Positions 33,201 to 41,083 of a DNA stretch of 47,907 bases are shown piece by piece. Each line of letters begins with the position of its first letter. Positions within the stretch are counted from its first letter, which is position 1. Position numbers and translations under genes: made by a program. The DNA comes from Candidatus Thalassarchaeum sp. (GTDB taxonomy: Archaea; Thermoplasmatota; Poseidoniia; Poseidoniales; Thalassarchaeaceae). The notes beneath the pieces are model-generated. The model saw only the letters and a list, made by a program, of their open reading frames with translations. It made no database searches and was not told the origin of the DNA. Location: contig JAKURM010000006.1 in NCBI GenBank assembly GCA_022449945.1, positions 1 through 47,907 on the forward strand, written 5' to 3'.

Positions 33201-33922
33201 ACTACGACAGAGATGAGGATGGTTTCTACGAGTTCGAAGAGTGCAACGACCTGGTCGGAAGCACATATCCCAACGCTTCGGAGCTGTGGAATGGTGTTGA
33301 CGACGATTGCGATGGCGATATTGACGAGGGAGTGAGCAGGTCGTCCATGATCAACGCAAATCCCTCTCAAAGCGGAGCGGTGTGGGACTCGGCGAACGAG
33401 TCATTGCTGATGTCCTTGACAGGTATCCCCAGTGGTGTGGACAGCTCCATCACATGGAAGTTCGGGGAGTACTCGGTTACGTCCAACTCTAGCCAGAATG
33501 GAAAGGAGATGGTTTTGCCCCCAATCGACTGTAGAGAATCCGAGATTGACCTTGAAATACAGCTCTGCGGAGAGGGTTCGTCAATCCAAATTGTGAAGGC
33601 TACAATAGTGGACTCAGGAGTGTCAACCGAGTTCTCATGGAACCTTTACGTTGTAATCTGGATAGAGCCAGAGCCACAAAGCGGACTGGTTTCGACACTA
33701 ATTGATTCAGCAGGAGTAATCGGGATTGTAGTATTTCTAATTGGAATCGCCTGCCTATCTGTTTTCGCTGGCGTCAGGATAGGTCACAACAGAAAGCTGC
33801 AAGACGCTCTCGATGGATATGGGGTAACCCCTGAGAGACTGGGCGTCAGGCCGGAGAACAGGGGCTTGGATCTGCCATCTGCTCCGGAGATTCCTGGGAT
33901 TTTCGATGAAGCAAAAGATTGA
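30272..33922 (+). CDS. Secreted subtilisin-like protease with P-domain, TSP3 and MopE-type repeats, membrane anchor
   Basis: 1,216 residues from GTG at 30272; TTG at 30251 would add seven. The signal peptide is IVVLFILLSAPLGTSVAQ and a propeptide follows to about 130. The S8 catalytic domain shows D183 (VISVIDDGLDHNHSD), H220 (WNGHGTAVAGVAAA), the oxyanion Asn (TWAAGNG) and S399 (GGTSSATPLAAG). A proprotein-convertase P-like domain follows at about 480-600 (SVDVILDITHSSRGDLDIVLESP). Next come about 400 residues of Asp-rich thrombospondin-3-like repeats (DPDTDDDGLSDYEE) with three MopE-like modules containing CDG or NDCD. A membrane helix (about 1145-1170) and a basic/amphipathic tail close the protein. 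It is a cell-surface endopeptidase whose stalk should bind many calcium ions. Confidence 0.95.
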   Translation: MRDAIVVLFILLSAPLGTSVAQYPEERAIDDNVPEMMPQYSRAVQLAFDRAANLEKYPEYTLSETVEWLVVTGIPIEQHSITAASPDETEDSGLIGAYIWTFNEPSKALVRLSNSADIGQIESFSPIIEKQQYLRYEPNDPDFDEQWHLNNTGQTGGVSGEDANVSGAWEKYDGSGVVISVIDDGLDHNHSDIMPHYTPTFSYDWCNDDPDPSPSSWNGHGTAVAGVAAAVGNNSIDVAGAAFGATIAGSTLIACGTFDSMEADALSFYQDDIDIYTNSWGPYDDGNRVEGPGPLTIAAIEDSVFNGRSGLGNIYTWAAGNGLTANDNSNYDGYANSRYTIAVTAINHNGEQSWYAEPGANILVAAHSDGDGEGITTTDITGAGGYSGGDVTDDFGGTSSATPLAAGVIALILEANQNLTWRDVQNILVHSARVVDSSDNSWQMNGGGLLVSHKYGFGSVDAGAAVSLAENWTSSGVEVNATFGPFLPNQVIDNGASTWTEFNLTVPVDLELESVDVILDITHSSRGDLDIVLESPMGYQSWLAEEHDDSSNDYSNWMFNTVHHWDESSMGNWTLKIRDTDSNNAAGTLNSWEVIFHGVGNVTDFDSDGWPDYNDEDDDNDGWDDASEQDCGTEQYNSSSYPDDNDMDGICDIIDDDDDNDGFDDVFEVPCETDPFDASSYPSDSDSDGECDYLDEDDDNDGLSDYNETNVHGTDPFDPDTDDDGLSDYEEIVIYGTRATQADTDHDGLGDYEEIFEYGTSPNSYDSDMDGLNDSEEIFIWGSDPLSFDPDNDEDQYYHFQDCDDDDASANPGMTELLNGKDDDCDGLEDEGYNSTDADGDGIFDWNEFHIHGTNYTNSDSDGDGLEDAVEIAELGTNPLVFDEDGDGDGYYWFEDCDEENAGISPGADELLDGLDNDCDEEIDEDFYFLDSDGDQLFDFDEYHNLSTNPEDPDSDQDGLDDGTEVLVKMSDPLSYDYDRDEDGFYEFEECNDLVGSTYPNASELWNGVDDDCDGDIDEGVSRSSMINANPSQSGAVWDSANESLLMSLTGIPSGVDSSITWKFGEYSVTSNSSQNGKEMVLPPIDCRESEIDLEIQLCGEGSSIQIVKATIVDSGVSTEFSWNLYVVIWIEPEPQSGLVSTLIDSAGVIGIVVFLIGIACLSVFAGVRIGHNRKLQDALDGYGVTPERLGVRPENRGLDLPSAPEIPGIFDEAKD
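32675..33331 (+). repeat. Three MopE-like metal-binding repeats within the subtilase
   Basis: Copies at 32675-32767, 32957-33049 and 33239-33331 each encode 31 residues with the pattern [DE]C[DN]...PG or PN...E-L-x-[DN]-G-x-D-[DN]-D-C-D-x-x-[IL]-[DE]-[DE]. The two copper-type cysteines and the acidic ladder recur in each. The copies are about 282 bases apart and diverged at DNA level, so they are old protein repeats. Confidence 0.8.
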
Positions 33923-33926
33923 GCGG

Positions 33927-35282
33927 CTAGTTGTCTTCCTCTTCGTCCACAGAGTCTGAAGGACCCCACTCAGCATCTGGAGAACCACCAGACCACTCTC
34001 CGAAGATTGCGATGTCTTCGATGTCTTCGTCATCCCTCCAGGGAGGGTCTCCGTCCGAGCCACTGATGATGAGGCATCCCTCATCGTCTAGTCTACTCTT
34101 CAGCGTCGATACACCCCTCTTTACCGGAAGAAGATGTCCAATTGGAGACCCGGAGTTCACGAATGGATGCGTAGCAGTACTAATCAGAAGTCCTTGGACG
34201 GGTGAGAGGATGTCGTGGCTCTCACCAGGAATCTCTGGATCCGTGACAGTAGCAACGATCTCTCCCTCCTCGACGAAGCTTCCTGCAGGGGCTAATACAT
34301 CTAGCAGGCCTCCTTGGTCTGAGCGGATCCAGACTGATCCGGAGGCTAGCATCCTGAAACGTGGTTTGCTGGGGTAACCTGGAAGCATCCTCAGTGTTCG
34401 GAGAATATTGATTATCCCATACATCGAAATCTGGACTGACTCGGGATCCGCCTCATCTGGCCCGCCTCCTTCGAATGTGATGCATGCCATGTCGTTCTCA
34501 TTTGCGGTTCTACGAAGAGATCCCCTCGGCCCCTCGCTGTCAAGGATTGTCTCAATCCCAAAACCCCGAGCGATCCTGTTACTGCTAGGATGGGCCAGAT
34601 TCGCCCTAATTTGGGGAACGTTTGTTCGGCCCTTTGCAGCGCTATGGAAGTCAATGATGTAGTCGCTGCCTAATACTAGATTTTTCCAGACACCGCTTGC
34701 CACTCTAGAAGTGGTGTTGCTGTCTGGGTTTCCTGGAAAGGACCTGTTAAGATCCCTACGATCGGGGAAGTATCTTGTCCGCCTCCTGTAACCTGGGAGG
34801 TTGATGATTGGGATAATCCGGATGGTTCCTGCAATTGCGTTTGGGTCAATTAGCCTGTCCTCCCCCATGAAGTTTGGTCCACATAGGTATGTCAGTGCTA
34901 GGGGCCCAACGAGCTCGTCCCCATGTACCGCGCCCAAGAGAGTCACAACGGGACCGGGCCTTGAACCATGTACGACGCTGACAGGGACCGGCCAAGACTC
35001 TCCGATGTCAACGTCGAGAAGATCATACTCTATGTGTCGAATTGTGCCCGGCTTGATACGCTTCTTCAGAAAATTGTGATTCTTTGTACCACCATTTCTA
35101 GACCACTTAGCAGGAGTCTCAGTGACCTCTCCGAGTGCCTTCTCTATCTCCATCCGTCTCCTCTTCGGGATTTGGTTTGCAATCTTTATCGGAGCATACC
35201 TTCTCCTCTTTGCCCTTGGCGCCGGCTGTGCCGGAACTGGTTGTTCCGAGGATTCTTCATCGGGGGATTTGTCGGTTGCCAC
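33927..35282 (-). CDS. AstE/AspA-family zinc hydrolase (M14-like deacylase)
   Basis: 451 residues from GTG at 35282; a TTG one codon earlier is also possible. The first 110 residues are a basic, probably flexible lead (PKRRRMEIEKAL). Then GAVHGDELVGPLALTYL carries the His and Glu zinc ligands, FPDRRDLNRSFPG the substrate Arg/Asn pattern, and IIDFHSAAKGRTN the third ligand. ITFEGGGPDEAD supplies the likely catalytic Glu. The C terminus is a beta-rich lipoyl-like domain (GGLLDVLAPAGSFVEEGEIVATV), as is usual for the succinylglutamate desuccinylase/aspartoacylase-like group, followed by an acidic tail. It probably removes an acyl group from an N-acyl amino acid. The gene converges on the subtilase with a 4-nt gap. 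Confidence 0.92.
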   Translation of the reverse strand: MATDKSPDEESSEQPVPAQPAPRAKRRRYAPIKIANQIPKRRRMEIEKALGEVTETPAKWSRNGGTKNHNFLKKRIKPGTIRHIEYDLLDVDIGESWPVPVSVVHGSRPGPVVTLLGAVHGDELVGPLALTYLCGPNFMGEDRLIDPNAIAGTIRIIPIINLPGYRRRTRYFPDRRDLNRSFPGNPDSNTTSRVASGVWKNLVLGSDYIIDFHSAAKGRTNVPQIRANLAHPSSNRIARGFGIETILDSEGPRGSLRRTANENDMACITFEGGGPDEADPESVQISMYGIINILRTLRMLPGYPSKPRFRMLASGSVWIRSDQGGLLDVLAPAGSFVEEGEIVATVTDPEIPGESHDILSPVQGLLISTATHPFVNSGSPIGHLLPVKRGVSTLKSRLDDEGCLIISGSDGDPPWRDDEDIEDIAIFGEWSGGSPDAEWGPSDSVDEEEDN

Positions 35283-35362
35283 CAATCTCCGGAAGGATTG
35301 GCGAATTAATACAATGCGGATGGGAATTCTTGGTAATATTCAATTCCCTCTAGCATTCAAAG

Positions 35363-35845
35363 GTGTCCATGGGCCATGGAGAGGGGCAGTCGGTACAAGA
35401 GAAGCATGCACCAAATAGTATCTGCTTCGGCTGTGGTCCGGCAAACCCCGATGGGTTAATGATTCGCTCTTTCAGAAGCGAACGTGGCCTCCATATGGAG
35501 TTCCAGCCAAAAGAGGAACACCAGGCTTTTCCGGGTATGATCAACGGAGGAATAATCGGCACGTTACTCGACTGCCATGGTAACTGGACCGCTGCGATGG
35601 CCCTAATGGAACAGTCCGGAGAAGATGCCCCTCCGTGTACAGTTACTGCTTCCTATAGCATCCAACTCAGGAGGCCTACTCCCTTCGGACCGGTCCTTAC
35701 TGTCAAAGGAGAAGTGGTCAGTATCGAAGAAGACAGGGCTAACGTTAGGATGACTCTGACCTGCGATGGAAACTTGTGCGCAAAGGGTGAAGGTTTGTTC
35801 GTGTCTGTAAAGGAAGGGCATCCTGCTTTCCATAGATGGAGTTGA
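35363..35845 (+). CDS. PaaI-like hotdog-fold thioesterase
   Basis: 160 residues from GTG at 35363; ATG at 35369 is an equally good start. Seen: NSICFGCGPANPDGLMI, a motif typical of archaeal and bacterial hotdog thioesterases; HQAFPGMINGGIIGTLLDCHGNWTA, the central helix whose Asn/Gly and Asp face the active site; and YSIQLRRPTPFGPVLTVKGEV, the strand pair of the hotdog. The fold hydrolyses acyl-CoA thioesters; the acyl chain is not predictable. The end is 42 nt from the helicase start and the N-terminal extension of that frame would overlap it. Confidence 0.88.
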   Translation: MSMGHGEGQSVQEKHAPNSICFGCGPANPDGLMIRSFRSERGLHMEFQPKEEHQAFPGMINGGIIGTLLDCHGNWTAAMALMEQSGEDAPPCTVTASYSIQLRRPTPFGPVLTVKGEVVSIEEDRANVRMTLTCDGNLCAKGEGLFVSVKEGHPAFHRWS

Positions 35846-35857
35846 GTATTCGGCATC

Positions 35858-35865
35858 CTTTAGAA
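35858..35865 (+). promoter_or_regulatory. TATA-like box of the Hel308 gene
   Basis: CTTTAGAA is centred about 25 nt before ATG 35887, supporting that ATG over the upstream in-frame codons. Confidence 0.4.
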
Positions 35866-35886
35866 CGGCCGAATTATTGTCATACC

Positions 35887-38442
35887 ATGGACGATGAGGC
35901 CGTAAGTGCAAACGTTAGTCTCGATAAGTTCGATTTCAATAATAGTTTGAAATCATTCCTAAAGGAAAAATGGGGAATCTCCTCACTTTTCCCTCCTCAG
36001 GCAGAGGCTCTGCCCTACGCATTAGGTGGATCAAATCTGATGCTTGCAATTCCAACAGCGAGCGGCAAGTCACTGATTGCGTACATCACAATGGCAAACA
36101 GGATATCCAACGAATTGAAGGGTCAAAGGGGAATATACATCGTCCCACTAAAGGCTCTTGCATCTGAGAAATTTGAGGAACTGAGGGAGATTGGTAACGA
36201 AGTTGGACTTAGTGTTGGACTTGCCATAGGCGACAGGAGTAGCGAGATGTCATCCATTGAGGACTCGGACATACTTGTCTGCACGAGCGAAAAGCTAGAT
36301 TCTCTGGTTAGGGGGAGGCCGGAACTTCTGGATGACATAGGAATCGTCGTGGCTGACGAATTCCATCTCCTTCAGGATCCCAGCAGAGGTCCAACCCTAG
36401 AGATTCTACTATCAAGAATCAGACATGGTGGACCCGACGTGCAGTTGCTGGCCCTCTCTGCAACAGTGGGTAATGCAGAGGAAATGGCAAAGTGGCTAGG
36501 TGCAGAACTGATTGTTTCAGATTGGAGACCAGTAGCACTGTACTCGGGAACCCTCACTGGCCTTGACATGAGATACCACTCCGTAGAGAGCCCAGTTGGA
36601 AAGGAAGTAAGGTTGCCTGAAGAAAAGAGACTAGAAGGGGGTGTTCAGAAGAATCTCCATGCTGTATTGGAAGATACGATTTCCCAAGAGAAGCAATTAC
36701 TAGTCTTCGTTTCATCCAGATCATCGGCTCAGAAAGAGGCCCGAGAACTGGCCAAGCATGTCAAATCCAGAATCTCATCTGATGAGGGTTTTCCAGCGGA
36801 CACCGTGCAGAGGTTGGAGGCGTGCTCGAGTGAGATTGCAAGCAGCGAAGGAACTTCGGCCACGGTGAAGGCACTTTCAGAATCTGTCAGGGGGGGCGTA
36901 GCTTTCCACCATGCAGGACTAACCTCCTCCCACAGGAAGATGATCGAGAAGGGTTTCAGGGAAGGACATCTGTTTTGCGTAGTAGCCACGCCAACACTGG
37001 CCCAAGGAATCAACCTACCTGCGAGTAGAGTGGTGGTTAGGGATACTAAGAGGTGGAGCACTGCTGCAGCTAGGAGCATGCCACTCCCTGTCATGGAGAT
37101 TAGGCAGATGATGGGGCGGGCTGGCAGGCCTGGATTCGATGACTTTGGAGAGGCTTTCTTGGTATCCAAAAGCGCAGAAGAGGAGGAGAATTTGGTAGAA
37201 CGATACCTCATGGGAGAGACAGAGGAAGTGACATCGAAATTAGCGAACCCGAACGCCATGAGTGCCGAAGAAGACGGAGCGTTACTCACGCACCTACTTT
37301 CGATAATTGCCACCGCAGGAATACAAGACAGGGACTCAATCACAAGATTCCTGAGCAAGACTTTCCTGTCGACTCAGATGGACCCGGAGAATCTAGAGGA
37401 AAGAGTGGATGATGTGTTATGCTGGCTTGCTAACAACGGGATGATCGAGAGGACAGGGGAGTCCGAGGAGGTGAGAAACAGGATTCTGGATGAAGAGTCG
37501 AAAAAACCGGTAGAAGAAGACTGGGAAGATGAGATGCCCGCATGGGTGGACTCCGCAACAGAAATTCCGGGATTGGAAATATTGCCGAAGGATGAGGTAC
37601 GTGGAAGGCGTCTAGCGCCAAGGAGAGGTCCGGCAATATTCGGTTTCCGCAAGGCAAGCCTCTACGAATCGGCCGAAACAACGCTACCGGAGCCTTCTGC
37701 GATGACATACTCATCAACTAGCCTAGGATCTAGAATCGCCCGACTTTATCTAAACCCAATCTCGGGAAAGATTATCCACGACGGACTGAAGAAAGCAATG
37801 TCCATCCTATCAGGTGAAGATGATGTTGGCCAGTTATCCCCACTGAGCCTCCTACATCTGGCTGCATGCACCCCAGACTTCCTACCACTATGGCCAAGAA
37901 AAAACGATTTCGAAGCAATCCAAGAGGCCCTCCATGGGCGTGAGAGGGAGCTTCTAGCTGATTCGATAGACCTCGAAGAAGAGCGCAGGATGAAGGGAGT
38001 ACTTGTGGTCCAATCCTGGATGGAGGAGGAATCCCTAGAGGTCATCGAAGAGCAGTGGGGCGTCCAGCCGGGGGACCTGCGAAGCAGAGTTGAGCTACTC
38101 GAATGGCTACTCTTCGCAATGAGGAGAATACTTGCTGAGGATGATGGTTTCTCAAACGTCGACAGGGGGGCACACAAGACTCTGTATGAGTCTATTGACG
38201 AAGTGCATCGAAGGGTGAGATATGGCTGCAGGGCGGACATCCTAGGACTCGTCGCAATCAAGGGAGTTGGGAGGGTGAGAGCAAGAGAGATGGCAGAGGC
38301 CCTCGGAGTTTCAGACGCATCTGATGTTTCGATGCTGACTGAAAAGGATAGGGGCAGGCTTGCAGACCTTAGAGGATGGAGTCCCAAGTTAGTCGAAAAT
38401 CTGGTGAATTCTGCCAGTAGATATGCAAAACGTAGTCGCTAA
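35887..38442 (+). CDS. hel308: Hel308-type superfamily 2 DNA helicase
   Basis: 851 residues from ATG at 35887; the 17 upstream codons overlap the thioesterase gene and lack conservation. Seen: LFPPQAEALPYALGG (Q motif region), MLAIPTASGKSLIAY (Walker A), VPLKALASEK, VADEFHLLQD (DExH box), LLALSATVGNAEEMAKWLG (SAT), GVAFHHAGLTSSHRKMIEKGF and MMGRAGRPGFDDFGEAFLV (QxxGRxGR-like). The C terminus has an HhH-like segment (LVAIKGVGRVRAREMAEAL), as in Hel308 and Brr2-like enzymes. It unwinds stalled-fork substrates during DNA repair and restart. It is longer than typical Hel308 (about 700 residues) because of acidic insertions at about 535-560. The Cgi121 gene follows on the same strand. Confidence 0.94.
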   Translation: MDDEAVSANVSLDKFDFNNSLKSFLKEKWGISSLFPPQAEALPYALGGSNLMLAIPTASGKSLIAYITMANRISNELKGQRGIYIVPLKALASEKFEELREIGNEVGLSVGLAIGDRSSEMSSIEDSDILVCTSEKLDSLVRGRPELLDDIGIVVADEFHLLQDPSRGPTLEILLSRIRHGGPDVQLLALSATVGNAEEMAKWLGAELIVSDWRPVALYSGTLTGLDMRYHSVESPVGKEVRLPEEKRLEGGVQKNLHAVLEDTISQEKQLLVFVSSRSSAQKEARELAKHVKSRISSDEGFPADTVQRLEACSSEIASSEGTSATVKALSESVRGGVAFHHAGLTSSHRKMIEKGFREGHLFCVVATPTLAQGINLPASRVVVRDTKRWSTAAARSMPLPVMEIRQMMGRAGRPGFDDFGEAFLVSKSAEEEENLVERYLMGETEEVTSKLANPNAMSAEEDGALLTHLLSIIATAGIQDRDSITRFLSKTFLSTQMDPENLEERVDDVLCWLANNGMIERTGESEEVRNRILDEESKKPVEEDWEDEMPAWVDSATEIPGLEILPKDEVRGRRLAPRRGPAIFGFRKASLYESAETTLPEPSAMTYSSTSLGSRIARLYLNPISGKIIHDGLKKAMSILSGEDDVGQLSPLSLLHLAACTPDFLPLWPRKNDFEAIQEALHGRERELLADSIDLEEERRMKGVLVVQSWMEEESLEVIEEQWGVQPGDLRSRVELLEWLLFAMRRILAEDDGFSNVDRGAHKTLYESIDEVHRRVRYGCRADILGLVAIKGVGRVRAREMAEALGVSDASDVSMLTEKDRGRLADLRGWSPKLVENLVNSASRYAKRSR

Positions 38443-38474
38443 TCACATTCTTCAATCAGACGGCATCGCGTTCC

Positions 38475-39044
38475 ATGGACCCCGACCACCCAGTGCCATG
38501 GTTCCCGGCATGGGGAGTTAGGTTTGCCGAGCCGATAGCCAACATTTTCTCCGTTGTCTCGGTTTTCAACGAGTGGCGGCCTAGCAATAGGGGGCTACTG
38601 GCATCCTACGATTCACTGGCGAGTGAGGTTCACCTGTGGTCTGCTTGGTATGCAATGAGGGTAGCCGAGAGTTCGGGCGAGATGGTAGCAAAGACTCCTG
38701 ACGCCGAATTCATCAGATTAGTGTCAGGGACTCATCAGATAAACAAGGCATTCGAAAGAGCAGGGCTAGCAGTCGGCGACGAGAGGGCTTGGGTGGTTTT
38801 TCTTCCAGATTTTGAAATTGGGGAGGGTTTTGCTGAGTTTGAGATCCCAAGAAGCACGTACAATGAGAAGAATGCGGATGCTGAACGGCTGGTCGAGCAA
38901 CTAGGTACGACCTTGATCACAAGGAGGCCGATTCCCACACAAGCTGGTCTGGAAAGAATCGGGGCAGACTATTCAGAAGGCATTTCGTCATCGATGATGG
39001 AAGGTTCATTCATCAGCCATATGGCTCTTTCGAACCTTCGCTGA
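38475..39044 (+). CDS. cgi121: KEOPS complex subunit Cgi121-like protein
   Basis: 189 residues. The key stretch is FIRLVSGTHQINKAFERAGLAVGDERAWVVFL, which follows the Cgi121 pattern (SGxxQIxxAhxxhG, then a charged strand). Upstream, a helical stretch (LWSAWYAMRVAESSGEMVA) corresponds to the expected bundle. In archaea Cgi121 binds Bud32 and the tRNA 3' CCA end in KEOPS, the complex that makes N6-threonylcarbamoyladenosine at position 37. The protein is somewhat longer than family members (about 150 residues), with a Pro/Trp-rich N-terminal lead of 30 residues and an extra C-terminal region with ITRRPIPTQAGLERIG. Assignment rests mainly on one motif region. Confidence 0.68.
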   Translation: MDPDHPVPWFPAWGVRFAEPIANIFSVVSVFNEWRPSNRGLLASYDSLASEVHLWSAWYAMRVAESSGEMVAKTPDAEFIRLVSGTHQINKAFERAGLAVGDERAWVVFLPDFEIGEGFAEFEIPRSTYNEKNADAERLVEQLGTTLITRRPIPTQAGLERIGADYSEGISSSMMEGSFISHMALSNLR

Positions 39045-39090
39045 TGGGTGCAATGTAGTCAAATTGATAGGCGGGCCCTAAGAGCGTAGA

Positions 39091-39345
39091 GTGAGTAATA
39101 TGGCGAAGTTTCACGGATTCGGCTCCTGCACCGATTGCGGAGTCCCATGTACTCCAGGAAATTTCCTCTCTTTCGAGAAGAAGAGATACTGTACTGCCTG
39201 CTGGGTCAGCAAGACCAATCCCAGCCATCCAGAAATTTCCCAGATGAGGGAAAAGGTGGATGCTGCTGCAGTTGAATGGAAATGCGCAAAGTGGAGCAAG
39301 GATGAATACCATCTCCCGAAGGGCCCCAAACCTCATCGGAATTGA
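39091..39345 (+). CDS. Small Cys-rich zinc-ribbon-like protein
   Basis: 84 residues from GTG at 39091; ATG at 39100 is an alternative. Cysteines at 13, 16, 20, 34 and 37 form CTDCGVPC and CTACW knuckles about 18 residues apart, a likely single zinc site. The second half is basic and helical (ISQMREKVDAAAVEWKCAKW) ending in a KGPKPHRN tail. No family is recognised. The gene sits 46 nt after cgi121 and 9 nt before the M3 peptidase start, so it is probably co-transcribed with the peptidase. A nucleic-acid or protein-binding role is only a guess. Confidence 0.75.
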   Translation: MSNMAKFHGFGSCTDCGVPCTPGNFLSFEKKRYCTACWVSKTNPSHPEISQMREKVDAAAVEWKCAKWSKDEYHLPKGPKPHRN

Positions 39346-39354
39346 GGTCTAAGA

Positions 39355-41061
39355 ATGGGTACCAATTTCATTCCAGATGATTTAGATGCGACCAAATGGA
39401 ATAACCTTGAGCCATACGTCTCAAGCCTGCTGGAAAGGGAGCTGAACTGCACATCGTGCCTTGAGTCTTTGATTAGGGACAGTTCGAGCCTTGCAGAGCA
39501 TATCTCAGAAGCAGGAGCGCTTCTATACATCGGAATGACCTGTGACACAGAGAGCGACGAAAAGAAGGCGGACTTCCTAGACTTCTCTAGTAATGTGAGG
39601 CCCAAGCTTTCAGAGTTCTCCGACTCACTGAACAGGAAAATTGCAGAACATCCAGACGTAGGAAATCTTCCAGAAAGATATGACCTCATGATTAGGGCAA
39701 TGAAGACTGATATCGAGATCTTCCGAAAGGAGAACATTCCCCTAGGGGTAAGGCAGACAGAACTCGTTACTGAGGCTCAGGCCATCAATGGGGCCATGAC
39801 AGTGGAATTCGACGGACAAGAGCAGACGATGCCACAAATGAGGGCCTACATGGAGTCCAATAACAGGGAAGAGAGGGGGGCTGCTTGGACTGCTGTAACC
39901 GAGAGGAGGCTGGAGGACAGTGAAAGGCTGTCAGAGATCTTCGACGAACTGGTAGAAATCCGGCACCAAATTGCAACGAACGCAGGATTCGATAGTTTCA
40001 CCGACTACATGTTCTGTGCGATGCACCGATTCGACTACTCTGTGGAAGACTGCATAGAATTCCACGACTCGGTTGAGTCGGTATGTATGCCTATTCTAAG
40101 AGAAATAAACAAGAATAGAATCGATGCCTTAGGGCTTGGGAAACTATCTCCATGGGATGTAAATGAGAAGACTGGTGCAGGACCTGACATCCATGGAAGA
40201 GCACCTCTGAAACCATTCGAGACAGTGGGCGAAATGGTAAGCAAGCTATCCGAGATGTTTCACGAGATGTCGGATGATCTCGGTGGAAAGTTCGACAAAT
40301 TGGTTGAGATGGATACACTCGATCTTGATACTAGGAAGGGAAAGGCCCCGGGAGGATACCAGTACTATCTAGAGAAGAGCGGAGTCCCATTCATCTTCAT
40401 GAACGCAGCAGGGCTTCAGGGTGATCTAGAAACGATGATCCACGAGGCAGGGCACGCGTTCCACTCTCTGTACTGTGGCCATCTGGAATTGATTCACGAT
40501 AGGGATTATCCTATCGAGTTCGCAGAGGTTGCATCGATGTCCATGGAACTTCTGACACAGCCCGGTTGGAACAAGTTCTACGACGATGAGCAAGCGAACC
40601 GAGCAAGGAGGACACATCTGGAGGGAGTGGTATTCCTTTTACCATGGATTGCCACAATAGACTCGTTTCAACACTGGATCTATTCTAATCCGGGTCATTC
40701 ACGTGAGGAAAGGGCACAGGTCTGGCTGTCGATAAGAGACAGGTTTGGATCAGACATGGACTGGGCAGGCCACAGTGACTTCAGAGAGTTATCTTGGCAA
40801 CAGCAAGGACACTTGTTCGGAGTTCCATTCTACTACATCGAATACGGAATCGCACAACTGGGGTCACTGCAACTGTGGAAGACTCATATTTCTGATCCAG
40901 ACAAGGCTTTGGAGGATTATGCCAAGGCTATGACCCTGGGAAACACCAAATCACTTCCTGAGTTATTCTCAGCAGCAGGCCTAAAGCTGGGATTCGACGA
41001 AGGCCATTTCTCATCCCTCCTAGAGGAAGTCGATTCAGCACTGGAAAGGTTACCAGCATAG
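39355..41061 (+). CDS. pepF: M3-family oligoendopeptidase (PepF-like)
   Basis: 568 residues. The zinc site is MIHEAGHAFHSLYCG (HExxH), with the third ligand Glu in EFAEVASMSMELL, 25 or so residues later. The helical N-terminal half (SEFSDSLNRKIAEHPDV, then MRAYMESNNREERGAAW) matches the oligopeptide-binding lid of PepF-type enzymes. C-terminal motifs include YIEYGIAQLGSLQLW, which contains the substrate-binding Tyr region, and FDEGHFSSLL. It cleaves short peptides in the cytosol and would act on peptides released by the secreted proteases encoded nearby. It converges on radA with a 22-nt gap. Confidence 0.94.
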   Translation: MGTNFIPDDLDATKWNNLEPYVSSLLERELNCTSCLESLIRDSSSLAEHISEAGALLYIGMTCDTESDEKKADFLDFSSNVRPKLSEFSDSLNRKIAEHPDVGNLPERYDLMIRAMKTDIEIFRKENIPLGVRQTELVTEAQAINGAMTVEFDGQEQTMPQMRAYMESNNREERGAAWTAVTERRLEDSERLSEIFDELVEIRHQIATNAGFDSFTDYMFCAMHRFDYSVEDCIEFHDSVESVCMPILREINKNRIDALGLGKLSPWDVNEKTGAGPDIHGRAPLKPFETVGEMVSKLSEMFHEMSDDLGGKFDKLVEMDTLDLDTRKGKAPGGYQYYLEKSGVPFIFMNAAGLQGDLETMIHEAGHAFHSLYCGHLELIHDRDYPIEFAEVASMSMELLTQPGWNKFYDDEQANRARRTHLEGVVFLLPWIATIDSFQHWIYSNPGHSREERAQVWLSIRDRFGSDMDWAGHSDFRELSWQQQGHLFGVPFYYIEYGIAQLGSLQLWKTHISDPDKALEDYAKAMTLGNTKSLPELFSAAGLKLGFDEGHFSSLLEEVDSALERLPA

Positions 41062-41083
41062 CCTTCGGACACCGAGGCCCACG

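Noticed and set aside
32090-33340. Asp-rich region of the subtilase as a CRISPR array or DNA tandem repeat
   Set aside because: The repeats are at protein level, irregular in length and diverged in DNA; no identical spacer-separated repeats exist.
37746-38387. 213-codon minus-strand frame inside the helicase gene
   Set aside because: Ser-rich antisense shadow of a conserved coding region without its own promoter or family.
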